DNA of 64,000 bases from Xanthomarina gelatinilytica (lineage in GTDB: Bacteria; Bacteroidota; Bacteroidia; Flavobacteriales; Flavobacteriaceae). The translations under genes and the position numbers were made by a program. Shown in pieces: positions 23,276 to 31,762 of this stretch. The notes under the pieces were generated by a model that was not told where the DNA came from, ran no database searches, and saw only the letters and a list, made by a program, of their open reading frames with translations. The stretch lies in assembly GCF_000348685.1 (NCBI RefSeq), contig NZ_ANLA01000004.1, positions 186,001 through 250,000 on the forward strand, in the 5' to 3' direction. Position 1 is the first letter of the stretch; each line of letters starts with the position of its first letter.

Positions 23276-24963
23276 TATTGTGTTGCTTTTTTAAGTTCTA
23301 TGGAGTTTATAATTCGTTCTGAAATTTGTTCGGCATACCTATCAGCATCTGCCCAAGTGATTAAAATTTGCTGCAAAACATCTTTATTGTCTGAAACAAA
23401 TTGAAGTAGCACATAATGTCCATCCTTGAAATCGTTTGAGTTTAATTCAGGGATTTTTAAGGTTCCAAAGGTTTTAAGGCCTTCGGCGCCATTGGGAGTG
23501 ACAAATTTTTCCTGTTTTACAAAAATATCTGTAACGCCTTGTTTTTCTAAATCGTTAATACTTTTGGCAGCTACTTGGGTTAAATCCACTTCTTTCTTCT
23601 CTGGATCTTGACCTTGATTTTGAAAGGTAGTGGTGCTCAGGTTTATATATAAGTCCTCTTGCAAAGTACCATACTTAAAACTAGTAATGTTAAGTTTTGC
23701 TTTAATATCCTGAGGTGTTGGAGGATTGTCCCTTTTTAAAACTTCTGGTGTAGATATATCAATTGGTGGCACGCCATATTCGCTTCTAACCCATTGTCCT
23801 TCCAACAGTTCTTTAGTATCATGACCCAAAAGCGTATCGGTAACATACCCAAATCCATATTTTATTCCAAACCCTACATATACTGCAACAAGCAGCATTA
23901 CAGCAGCCAAACTGGTAAACACTATCTTTCTTTGTTTCTTTTTTCTTGCTTGTGCCTCTTTGTATTGTTGGTCCAGTAATTTTTCTTCTTCAGTTGGTTC
24001 TGGAAGCACTTCTTTTACATGATCTATTTCCAAGTCTATGGTGTTTCGGTCCAGTTTTGCCAATTCTATATCTGGAGCAGATTTAGCGAATTTTACCAAA
24101 TCGGCACGCTTGAAAATGCTTTCTAGGTTTTTAAGGGTTTCTTTACTTAAATCTATTTGGTTGCCTTCTTTAAGTAAATTCAACCTGGAAATAAGTTCAT
24201 CTGTTGTGCTTTCCAAAGCTCTATCGTAAACCTTTTCGTCTATATATCTTCTAATGGCAAGGGTTAATTCTGAATAGTATTCCTTTAATTCCGAATTTTC
24301 CAAATAACCACTTTCGTCCAATTTTTTTAAGGCCAATTTAGCTCTTTCATAAGGTGGCAACAAAGCTATCTCCTCTGCTTCGGTCAATGGTTTTTTTCGC
24401 CATATAAACCAATATAACAAAGCAGCCACAACAGCTACAAATACAAGGATAATAAGCAAGGTCTTCCACCAATCGCTTGCACTTTTGTCAACGTCCATTA
24501 AAGGTTTAATTTCGTACAAACCTTGTTTGGTGGTATCTACCTCAATGGTGTTTACAACTACTTTAAGGGAATCTGTAAAATAGGATTTGTTTCCTATAAG
24601 GATTTTTTGCTTTGGAATGGTGTAAGTACCAGAATCGAATTGGGTTAAACCATATTTTTTTATGAGAATCCATTTGGCGTCCTTTTTGGTGGTATCCACT
24701 TTGTAAGACTCTATAACTTCCAAAGGCATGAAGGTTTGTCCTTCAGGAAAAACCACCAAATTTGTTGAGTCTGTTTCCACTTCCACCTTAAAGGTAATTT
24801 GCTCACCTATTTTAATGGATGTGGAATCTATGGATGAGGAAATTTCCTGTGAAAAAGTTAGGGATGAAAACAAAACAAAAAACATGGAAAATAGACTCCA
24901 CGACTTAATTAGGCTGGAACTGAAATATGTTTTAACTTTGGTATGATTAATCTTATATTTCAT
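23275..24963 (-). CDS. BatD-like two-anchor membrane protein of the bat operon
   Basis: 562 residues from the ATG at 24963 (MKYKINHTKVK); a further upstream ATG at 24993 is possible but leaves a less typical N-terminus. A signal or anchor segment (residues 20-38) precedes a beta domain like the first BatD module (SIDSTSIKIGEQITFKVEVETD). A membrane helix (KTLLIILVFVAVVAALLYWFIW), a cytoplasmic helical part (ELKEYYSELTLAIRRYIDEKVYDRALEST) and a second helix (SLAAVMLLVAVYVGFGI) follow. The last 190 residues are soluble and not recognised. It sits where many bat operons carry a DUF4381-type gene. Confidence 0.8.
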   Translation of the reverse strand: MKYKINHTKVKTYFSSSLIKSWSLFSMFFVLFSSLTFSQEISSSIDSTSIKIGEQITFKVEVETDSTNLVVFPEGQTFMPLEVIESYKVDTTKKDAKWILIKKYGLTQFDSGTYTIPKQKILIGNKSYFTDSLKVVVNTIEVDTTKQGLYEIKPLMDVDKSASDWWKTLLIILVFVAVVAALLYWFIWRKKPLTEAEEIALLPPYERAKLALKKLDESGYLENSELKEYYSELTLAIRRYIDEKVYDRALESTTDELISRLNLLKEGNQIDLSKETLKNLESIFKRADLVKFAKSAPDIELAKLDRNTIDLEIDHVKEVLPEPTEEEKLLDQQYKEAQARKKKQRKIVFTSLAAVMLLVAVYVGFGIKYGFGYVTDTLLGHDTKELLEGQWVRSEYGVPPIDISTPEVLKRDNPPTPQDIKAKLNITSFKYGTLQEDLYINLSTTTFQNQGQDPEKKEVDLTQVAAKSINDLEKQGVTDIFVKQEKFVTPNGAEGLKTFGTLKIPELNSNDFKDGHYVLLQFVSDNKDVLQQILITWADADRYAEQISERIINSIELKKATQ

Positions 24964-25033
24964 TTTATTTTTTATCTTGTTTAGCACGTTCACTGCACTT
25001 AGTGTGTCATGCCATACCTGACATTTTTTTTAA

Positions 25034-25900
25034 CTAATTTCTTCTTTTAAAATATCCCAATAACTTTTTTACGTAGCTTTCGTCCACACGACAATCTAAA
25101 GAACCTGCTCCAGATTTAGCAAAACTGTCTTTGAAATAGGCCACTTTATCATTGTAAAATTTACTGTAATTTCTTCTTACGGTTTTTGATGCCGTGTTCA
25201 CCAACATATACTCTCCTGTTTCGGCATCTTGCATTTGTACCATACCTAAATTTGGTATGGATTCTTCACTTTTATCATAGATTCTAATACCTGTAACATC
25301 GTGCTTTCCAGAGGTTATTTTTAAGGTTTGTTTATAATCGTCTGCTATAAAATCGCTTAAAAGAAACACTATGGCCTTTTTCTTCATTACATTGGACAAA
25401 AACTTTAAGGCTTCGGTAATATTGGTTTGTTTGCTTTTAGGGTGAAACTCTATAAGTTCCCGAATGATACGAAGTACATGTGAACGTCCTTTTTTAGGTG
25501 GAATGTATAATTCGATAGTATCTGAAAAGAGTATCAATCCAATCTTGTCGTTGTTTTGAGTGGCTGAAAACGCCAAGGTTGCAGCAATTTCAGTAACAAC
25601 TTCATTTTTAAATTGTTCTTCGGTACCAAACAACTCGGAGCCTGAAACATCCACCATAAGCATCATGGTCAATTCGCGCTCTTCCTCAAAGACTTTTATA
25701 TGGGGTTCGTTGTAACGTGCTGTTACGTTCCAGTCGATGTTTCTTACGTCGTCTCCATATTGATACTGCCTAACTTCAGAAAAAGTCATTCCACGACCTT
25801 TGAAGGTGGAATGGTATTCCCCTCCAAAAATATGATCAGACAAACGACGTGTCTTGATCTCGATTTTTCGTACTTTTTTTAGTAGTTCTTTAGTATCCAT
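25034..25900 (-). CDS. DUF58 domain protein of the MoxR-Bat operon
   Basis: 288 residues, soluble. It contains the DUF58 signature GDDVRNIDWNVTARYNEPHIKVFEEERELTMMLMVDVSGS (about residues 48-90), and the segment that follows has a VWA-like fold with DVSGS as a MIDAS-like motif. DUF58 proteins nearly always lie next to moxR and are thought to be the partner of the MoxR ATPase. The gene lies 75 bases after moxR on the same strand. Confidence 0.92.
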   Translation of the reverse strand: MDTKELLKKVRKIEIKTRRLSDHIFGGEYHSTFKGRGMTFSEVRQYQYGDDVRNIDWNVTARYNEPHIKVFEEERELTMMLMVDVSGSELFGTEEQFKNEVVTEIAATLAFSATQNNDKIGLILFSDTIELYIPPKKGRSHVLRIIRELIEFHPKSKQTNITEALKFLSNVMKKKAIVFLLSDFIADDYKQTLKITSGKHDVTGIRIYDKSEESIPNLGMVQMQDAETGEYMLVNTASKTVRRNYSKFYNDKVAYFKDSFAKSGAGSLDCRVDESYVKKLLGYFKRRN

Positions 25901-25975
25901 GATTTAGATTCAAGATTAAATATTTAAAATTCAAAGTTGCAAAACCCTGAATTTAGAATTTGAAACTTTGAACTA

Positions 25976-26980
25976 TTAAGGTACTTCTATCTCGTTTACA
26001 ATTTTGTTGATAATATCCACAGAAGTGATGTTTTCTGCTTCGGCTTCGTAGGTTATCCCTATTCTATGACGCAATACATCGTACACAACAGCTCTAACAT
26101 CTTCAGGGATTACGTAACCGCGTCTTTTAATAAATGCGTAACATTTTGCTGCTGTTGCCAGATTGATACTTCCACGTGGAGATGCTCCAAAAGAAATCAA
26201 TGGTTTTAAATCGGCAAGTTTGTATTTTTCTGGATAACGTGTTGCAAACACAATGTCCAAGATATATTTTTCTATTTTCTCGTCCATGTACACATCACGA
26301 ACAGCTTTTTGGGCGTTTAAAATTTGCTGCACGGAAATCACCGGATTTACTTTTTCGAAAGCGCCTTTTAAATTGGCTCTAATAATTAACTGTTCTTCGT
26401 CCATCTTTGGATAGTCTATAACTGTTTTTAGCATAAAACGATCCACTTGAGCTTCTGGTAACGGATAGGTTCCTTCTTGCTCTACAGGGTTTTGGGTTGC
26501 CATTACCAAAAATGGCTTGTCCAACACAAAGGTTTCGTCTCCAATGGTTACCTGTTTTTCCTGCATGGCTTCCAGTAAAGCCGATTGTACTTTTGCTGGT
26601 GCCCTGTTAATCTCATCGGCCAACACAAAATTTGCGAAAATGGGTCCTTTTTTAATAGAGAAATCATTTTGCTTCATGTTATAAATCAATGTCCCAACCA
26701 CATCTGCAGGTAATAAATCTGGGGTAAACTGAATTCTGCTAAAGCTACCATCCACAGCTTGTGCAAGCGTGTTGATAGCGAGTGTTTTTGCAAGTCCTGG
26801 AACACCTTCCAACAAAATATGTCCTTGACCAAGCAAACCAATAAGCAACCTTTCTACCATGTGCTTCTGACCCACAATAACTTTGTTCATTTCCAAAATA
26901 AGTAAATCAACAAAAGCGCTTTCCTTTTCAATCTTCTCGTTAATTGTCTTAATATCAATTGTACTTGTATCTTCCATCAT
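25976..26980 (-). CDS. MoxR family AAA+ ATPase
   Basis: 334 residues. AAA_3 core: Walker A region with the MoxR form GVPGLAKT (residues 59-66), Walker B with VLADEINRAPAKVQSALLEAMQE, sensor 1 MATQNPVEQEGTYPLPEAQVDRFMLK and a C-terminal lid domain (SFGASPRGSINLATAAKCYAFIKRRGYVIPEDVRAV). It is a cytoplasmic chaperone-like ATPase acting with VWA and DUF58 proteins. First gene of an eight-gene minus-strand operon; a promoter with both boxes lies at 27002-27032. The second Met at 26977 is an equally possible start. Confidence 0.95.
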   Translation of the reverse strand: MMEDTSTIDIKTINEKIEKESAFVDLLILEMNKVIVGQKHMVERLLIGLLGQGHILLEGVPGLAKTLAINTLAQAVDGSFSRIQFTPDLLPADVVGTLIYNMKQNDFSIKKGPIFANFVLADEINRAPAKVQSALLEAMQEKQVTIGDETFVLDKPFLVMATQNPVEQEGTYPLPEAQVDRFMLKTVIDYPKMDEEQLIIRANLKGAFEKVNPVISVQQILNAQKAVRDVYMDEKIEKYILDIVFATRYPEKYKLADLKPLISFGASPRGSINLATAAKCYAFIKRRGYVIPEDVRAVVYDVLRHRIGITYEAEAENITSVDIINKIVNEIEVP

Positions 26981-27001
26981 TTTTTTAACTTTTTATAGGC
27001 T

Positions 27002-27032
27002 CGAATATAGCATCCTTAATTGAGCCATGCAA
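27002..27032 (-). promoter_or_regulatory. Promoter of the moxR-bat operon
   Basis: On the minus strand TTG (27032-27030), a 20-base spacer and TATATTCG (27009-27002), one base off the -7 consensus TAnnTTTG. Expected start near 26996, about 16 bases before the moxR ATG. Confidence 0.55.
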
Positions 27033-27077
27033 ATTGTTAAAATTTTCGCTGTCTTGCTGTTAATAATTGGTTAAAAA

Positions 27078-27110
27078 TTAAAGAGCAGCACTAATAGTGC
27101 TGCTCTTTAA
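27078..27110. terminator. Long perfect hairpin after the DUF4382 gene
   Basis: Sixteen-base perfectly complementary arms (27078-27093 and 27095-27110, core AAGAGCAGCACTA) around a single base. It lies 25 bases after the stop at 27135; minus-strand downstream sequence is TTTTTAACC. It separates the DUF4382 gene from the moxR promoter. Confidence 0.7.
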
Positions 27111-27134
27111 CATATATTTTAATAAAACTTTTAG

Positions 27135-28204
27135 TTACTCCAAAGTAATATCTCCTAAATCTACAGTTGTATCTTGAACAACTTCAACATCCATAAACTC
27201 TGTACTGGATAAGCCAGAAACTGGATCTGGAGTAATTATTACTGTATAAACACCTACTGGAATATTTTCTAAAAGAAACACACCAGTATTCACATCGCTT
27301 TCGGCTGTAATTATGTTTCCTTCCACATCAACAGAAGCTGTAGCAGTAACACCAGTATTTAAAATAGTACCTGTAATTGCTCCAACTTCAGGCAATAGTT
27401 CTAATTCAACCAGACCCATATCTGTAATTTGACCATTTACAACAGTTATATTATCCACGGTTACTATTGCATATCCAGAATTTGGATCAGGAGTAAAAGT
27501 TACCTCATATGTGCCTTCTGGAATACCACCAAGTAAAAAATTACCATTGGCATCAGCATAAGTAGAAACAACTTCTCCGTTTATATCAACAGATGCCATA
27601 ACTTGAAAATTTGATGGATTTACCATGCCCTGAATGCTTCCTGAGGTATATTGAGTACTTGCCCTAATTACTGGTTTTAAGTTTATATTTCCAGAATTAC
27701 CAGCTACTACAATAGACTCATCAACATTAAAATCTAATAGAATATCATAAGTAAAACCTGGTGATAATTGCTCATTAATGTTAATTTTTAGTCCAGATTG
27801 TTGCGCACTTGGGGTATTTAATGGAAAAGTTTCACCATCAATAACTATGGTGTTATCTTCTCCTAAAACCAATCTTATTTGATTTAAGGTGCCAGAAGGG
27901 ACTTCATAACCATCTGCAAGCAACACACTCACTCCACCTGTTAACTCCAACAAGTCATAAACACCTGTGTTAATGGCTTCTAGACTTACCCATCCGCTTT
28001 CATCATCGCTAGCATCATTAACCTTTACCATAACATCAACAATATCAACAAATACATGGTCGTAATCTCCTGGTTCATCCACTAATTTACGGATAAATAG
28101 GATGTTCCTTCTATTGTATTATTATCGTCGTTGTCACTACAATTAAATAATGTAATTGCCAATACGGATAAAATAAAAATTTTAAATTGCTTTAATGTTT
28201 TCAT
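27135..28204 (-). pseudogene. DUF4382 lipoprotein gene with a one-base frameshift
   Basis: The natural start is the ATG at 28204: it encodes a lipoprotein signal (MKTLKQFKIFILSVLAITLFNC, then SDNDDNNTIEGTSYLSVN) but stops at TAG 28084-28082 after 40 residues. The main frame, open from about 28088 to 27135, continues without a gap in sense as KLVDEPGDYDHVFVDIVDVMVKVND, the DUF4382 opening. One missing A in the AAA at 28086-28088 explains the break. Downstream are DUF4382 (to about base 27650) and two carboxypeptidase-regulatory-like repeats, each about 70 residues (NGNFLLGGIPEGTYEVTFTPDPNSG; TGVFLLENIPVGVYTVIITPDPVSG). It could be a real mutation or a sequencing error. Confidence 0.85.
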
Positions 28205-28490
28205 AAATAAGTTTTTTATTAGGTTCATTTAATATACGATTATGTCTGTAGAATTAGATTATTCTTTAAAACCAAACGCTTGTTATCGTGATTAAACAAT
28301 CCTTACTTTTAATTAATAATTATTATTAAAAACTTGTTAAACAGCATTTTAACTGTTTTGTTTTTAAAATCACTAAAATTTTGTTAAATCTTTTAATTGC
28401 TTAAAAATAACCCGTCCACCAAATATTTTATTCTATCAATAAGATATTATTTAATCACGAATTGATATTTTTATGGTATAATTAAAAATC
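28205..28490. other. AT-rich divergent intergenic region
   Basis: This 286-base stretch lies between the divergent DUF4382 and SDR genes. It is very AT-rich with many T and A runs. I found no exact TAnnTTTG box, hairpin terminator or small ORF in it that I would defend. Confidence 0.5.
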
Positions 28491-29243
28491 ATGAGAAAAA
28501 TTGCCTTAATAACAGGAGCCACCAGTGGTATTGGTCGTGCAACAGCTTATGAATTTGCCAAACATGGCATACATCTTATTTTGTGTGGAAGACGACAAGA
28601 ACGTTTGGAATCCATACAAGCAGCTTTAAAAAAACAGACCGAAGTACATATTTTAAATTTTGATGTTAGGAACAAAGAAGAAACACTAAAAGCCATTGCA
28701 TCCTTGCCTGAAGCCTTTAAAAACATTGACGTTTTGGTTAACAATGCCGGAAATGCCCATGGGCTGGACGCCATTCAAGCAGGCAATCTGGAGGATTGGG
28801 ATGCCATGATGGACATAAATGTAAAAGGGTTACTGTATGTTAGCAAAGCTGTGATTCCACAAATGACAGAACGAAAGACCGGACATATTATCAATATTGG
28901 TTCTTCGGCAGGAAAAGAGGTATATCCGAAAGGAAACGTGTATTGTGCCAGCAAACATGCTGTGTTGGCCATTACCGAAGGTATGCGAATAGATTTAAAC
29001 GATTTTGGGATTAAGGTAAGCGCCATAAACCCAGGATTGGTGGAAACAGAATTTTCCAAGGTTCGTTTTAAAGGAAATGCCATTGCAGACAATGTATATA
29101 AAGGCTATAAAGCCTTGCAACCCGAAGATGTTGCCGAAATCATATATTTTACCATAAGCAGACCTGCCCATGTTAATATTGCCGATTTGTTGGTGTTCCC
29201 AACGGCCCAAGCTTCGTCAACAATTGTAAAGAAAGAGTTATAA
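28491..29243 (+). CDS. Short-chain dehydrogenase/reductase (YdfG-like)
   Basis: 250 residues. Classical SDR: cofactor loop TGATSGIG (residues 8-15), a basic residue pattern after beta-2 (CGRRQERL) pointing to NADP(H), structural NNAG (about 84-87), and the catalytic triad Ser138, Tyr151 and Lys155 (YCASK). The sequence resembles NADP-dependent 3-hydroxy acid / serine dehydrogenases of the YdfG group. Substrate cannot be decided. The next gene starts 24-30 bases downstream in the same direction and may be co-transcribed. Confidence 0.93.
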   Translation: MRKIALITGATSGIGRATAYEFAKHGIHLILCGRRQERLESIQAALKKQTEVHILNFDVRNKEETLKAIASLPEAFKNIDVLVNNAGNAHGLDAIQAGNLEDWDAMMDINVKGLLYVSKAVIPQMTERKTGHIINIGSSAGKEVYPKGNVYCASKHAVLAITEGMRIDLNDFGIKVSAINPGLVETEFSKVRFKGNAIADNVYKGYKALQPEDVAEIIYFTISRPAHVNIADLLVFPTAQASSTIVKKEL

Positions 29244-29273
29244 ATAAAAATGCCACTTTCGTGGTAAATGAAC

Positions 29274-30407
29274 ATGATCAACAAACGCTTACTTATTAAA
29301 AACCTATTGGCTCATAATGATGAGAATAGCTTTTACGATAAAAAGCGCATGATTGATATTAGCCAAAAAGAAGGAAAGGCTAAATTTTTAAAGCATGTCT
29401 GTGCCCTTTCAAATAGCAATCCAAAAAACAATTCTTACATAGTTATTGGTGTTGAAGATGAGGACAACCAAATAGTAGGTGTCGATTTTTTTGATGACAG
29501 CAAAATTCAAAACCTTATCAATGCCTATTTAACAAATCCTCCTATCGTTCAATATGAAAACATTCCGTTTCCTCATTTACCAGACGATAAAGTGGTTGGT
29601 TTAGTGACCATAAGGTCCATAGATAAAATTACTTCCTTAAGGAAAAATATCTGGAAGTATTATGCTGGTTCTGTTTTTTTTAGGGATGGCAGCATGAGCG
29701 TGCCCAAAGTCTTTGATATAGAAATTAAGGATGTAAACTCTGGTATTGTAACTGCCATTGAAAATCATTCTCAAAACAACATTGAACATACCCTTGATGG
29801 TGTTTTCGATTTTTTAAAAAGCAGACAAGATTACAACCCGAAATACAAAGTATTTAAAGAATATTTTGTGTTATGCTGGTCTGGACAAAAAAAACAGGTA
29901 AAAGACGAAACCTTTTACTCCCGAGTTGATATTAAACTTATAAACGAACAAGTGCGTTTGTTTTACTCTACCTTGGATGAAGTTTCCATTTCTTATGATG
30001 AAGATAGCTTTAAAATAATTGAATATGTTAATTTAGGGCTACAAAACTCCTATAAATATTACCCTTTGGAGGAAACGGTTATTCAATTTTCTGATAACGT
30101 TAGTTATAACATTGAAACCACTTTACTTTTTGAAGCACCTCAATACGATAAGAAAGTGCTGCATCATATTTACAATGCCAATAATGCCATATTGGATAAA
30201 TTAAAAAAAGGGATGTCTTTAAATAAAAACGAAGTCCAAGATTTAAAAAACCTTCCTGCCACCTACTTGATTTGTTATTTGAACTTGTTTCACGAAGCCA
30301 TAGACAAACTTCATGAAGCGAAGCCTTTTTTAAAATCTTTTAACGAAGAAACCTACCTGCTTTACAAAGAAGCCGTTAGGATATTAAGAAAAGTAAAATA
30401 CAGCTAA
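29274..30407 (+). CDS. AlbA_2 (Schlafen-like) domain protein of unknown function
   Basis: 377 residues from the ATG at 29274 (MINKRLLIKNLLAHNDENSFYDKKRMIDISQKEGK); an ATG two codons earlier at 29268 is possible. Residues 15-150 resemble the AlbA_2/divergent AAA-4 fold: a lead-in like FYDKKRMIDISQKEGKAKFLKHVCALSNSNPKNNSYIVIGVEDE, which fits the E-K...ALANT-x-GG-x-iviGV-e-D pattern, though the usual Gly-Gly is replaced by Pro-Lys. The C-terminal 200 residues are not recognised. No membrane segment. Such domains occur in nucleic-acid-binding or regulatory proteins, and the role here is open. Confidence 0.75.
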   Translation: MINKRLLIKNLLAHNDENSFYDKKRMIDISQKEGKAKFLKHVCALSNSNPKNNSYIVIGVEDEDNQIVGVDFFDDSKIQNLINAYLTNPPIVQYENIPFPHLPDDKVVGLVTIRSIDKITSLRKNIWKYYAGSVFFRDGSMSVPKVFDIEIKDVNSGIVTAIENHSQNNIEHTLDGVFDFLKSRQDYNPKYKVFKEYFVLCWSGQKKQVKDETFYSRVDIKLINEQVRLFYSTLDEVSISYDEDSFKIIEYVNLGLQNSYKYYPLEETVIQFSDNVSYNIETTLLFEAPQYDKKVLHHIYNANNAILDKLKKGMSLNKNEVQDLKNLPATYLICYLNLFHEAIDKLHEAKPFLKSFNEETYLLYKEAVRILRKVKYS

Positions 30408-30525
30408 AGTTAAGTATGGCAAAATTACAACCAATTATACAATAGTTCTTACCAACTATAAAATAGTTAGCACTCTAGAGATGGTTTTTTAATATTTTTG
30501 AATGCTATTAATCAATTACCATATC

Positions 30526-30571
30526 AACCTTGTTTAAACAGTTTCATACTGCTTTAATCAAGGTTTTTTTT
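30526..30571 (+). terminator. Extended hairpin and T run after the AlbA_2-like gene
   Basis: Outer arms AACCTTG (30526-30532) and CAAGGTT (30559-30565), with inner partial pairing (TTTAA and AGT against ACT and TTTAA), followed on the plus strand by eight T. It lies about 120 bases past the stop at 30407 and abuts the stop of the convergent DUF1501 gene. Confidence 0.7.
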
Positions 30572-31760
30572 ATATAAAATCCAGTTGCTTATAATTCTTG
30601 AACAATACTGCTTCATGGTTTACATCCAACCATTTATTTAAAACAGTTGCATAAATAGTCCTAAAGTCTATTTCAAATTTAAGATCACCATTGTCGTCCA
30701 AATCGCTTAAACTTGCTAGATTGTTATAGATTCCTGGTTTTTTTAAATTTCCTCCAATAACAAACAGCGCATTGGCAGAACCATGATCTGTTCCATGACC
30801 AGAATTTTGTTTGACACGTCTCCCAAATTCAGAAAAAGTTAAAATCAAAGTGTCATTAAAGGTGTCTTTAGATTGCAGGTCTTTTACAAAAGCATGGATG
30901 CCTTCAGCATATGTTTTTAAAAGTTTTTTATGTGTGTTTTCTTGATGCACATGTGTATCAAAACCGTTTAAAGACCCATAATATACTCTTGTTTTTAATC
31001 CTGAATTAATAAACTGCGCTGTGGTTTTTAACTGCTTGGAAAAAGAATTATTAGGATAGTTTACAGAAGTAGAAACCGTTTTACTGGTTTCGTAAATGTA
31101 CTTGGCAGAAGACTCTGCATCTATCATGGTTTTGTATAAATACCCTAAATTATGTTCGCTTAAATGCGCTTCTTCTTGATAGCTTGCAATATTCTTTAAA
31201 TAAGGATCCTGTGTAATTTTGTAAAATGTATGGGCATTTTGTACTGCCAAACCATTTTGGGTTTCTCCTTTTAGGGCCAAAGACAAACTATGGTCTAACT
31301 CCAAAGCTGTATAAGGTGCTGTAGCAAATTGGTCTACATATCTGCCTATCCAACCACTTTGCAAGTACTGATTGGAACTACTGGCTGTTTGCCAAATATC
31401 TGTTGCCCTAAAATGGGACCTGTTGGGGTTTGGGTAACCTACATTGTTAATAATGGACACAAAACCTTTGTCATAGAGTTTTTTAAGAGGCAATAGGCTT
31501 TTATGCATGCCCAAATCGGTATCCAAAGCCATGACGTCTTCTTTCTTTAAGGCAAGCGTTGGTCTAGCCCTATAATACTCATCATTTCTAAAAGGAACAA
31601 TGGTGTTCAAGCCATCATTACCTCCAGAAAGCTGTAGAATAACCAAACGTTTATAGCCTGTTTCTGCAGTAATATAACTACTGAAGGCTTTAACAAAGCT
31701 TGGCACAAAAAACAAGCTACTTGCCAAAGAGGAATGCTTTATAAATTTTCTTCTATCCAT
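30570..31760 (-). CDS. DUF1501 family protein with Tat-like signal
   Basis: 396 residues from the ATG at 31760. It opens MDRRKFIKHSSLASSLFFVPSFVKAF: an RRKF twin-arginine motif before a hydrophobic stretch, as in other DUF1501 proteins. The body shows the sulfatase/alkaline-phosphatase-like DUF1501 pattern (LVILQLSGGNDGLNTIVPF; YPNPNRSHFRATDIWQTA; LNGFDTHVHQENTH; ILTFSEFGRRVKQNSGHGTDHGSANALFVIGG). Exported to the periplasm; function unknown. Its partner DUF1800 ends 3 bases upstream, so the two are translated as a pair. An ATG at 31805 would overlap DUF1800 and is rejected. Confidence 0.93.
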   Translation of the reverse strand: MDRRKFIKHSSLASSLFFVPSFVKAFSSYITAETGYKRLVILQLSGGNDGLNTIVPFRNDEYYRARPTLALKKEDVMALDTDLGMHKSLLPLKKLYDKGFVSIINNVGYPNPNRSHFRATDIWQTASSSNQYLQSGWIGRYVDQFATAPYTALELDHSLSLALKGETQNGLAVQNAHTFYKITQDPYLKNIASYQEEAHLSEHNLGYLYKTMIDAESSAKYIYETSKTVSTSVNYPNNSFSKQLKTTAQFINSGLKTRVYYGSLNGFDTHVHQENTHKKLLKTYAEGIHAFVKDLQSKDTFNDTLILTFSEFGRRVKQNSGHGTDHGSANALFVIGGNLKKPGIYNNLASLSDLDDNGDLKFEIDFRTIYATVLNKWLDVNHEAVLFKNYKQLDFI

Positions 31761-31762
31761 AA

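Noticed and set aside
28082-28090. Programmed ribosomal frameshift in the DUF4382 gene
   Set aside because: The sequence before the stop (CCGTAAATTAG) is no X-XXY-YYZ slippery heptamer, and no strong downstream structure is evident. A mutation or sequencing error is simpler.
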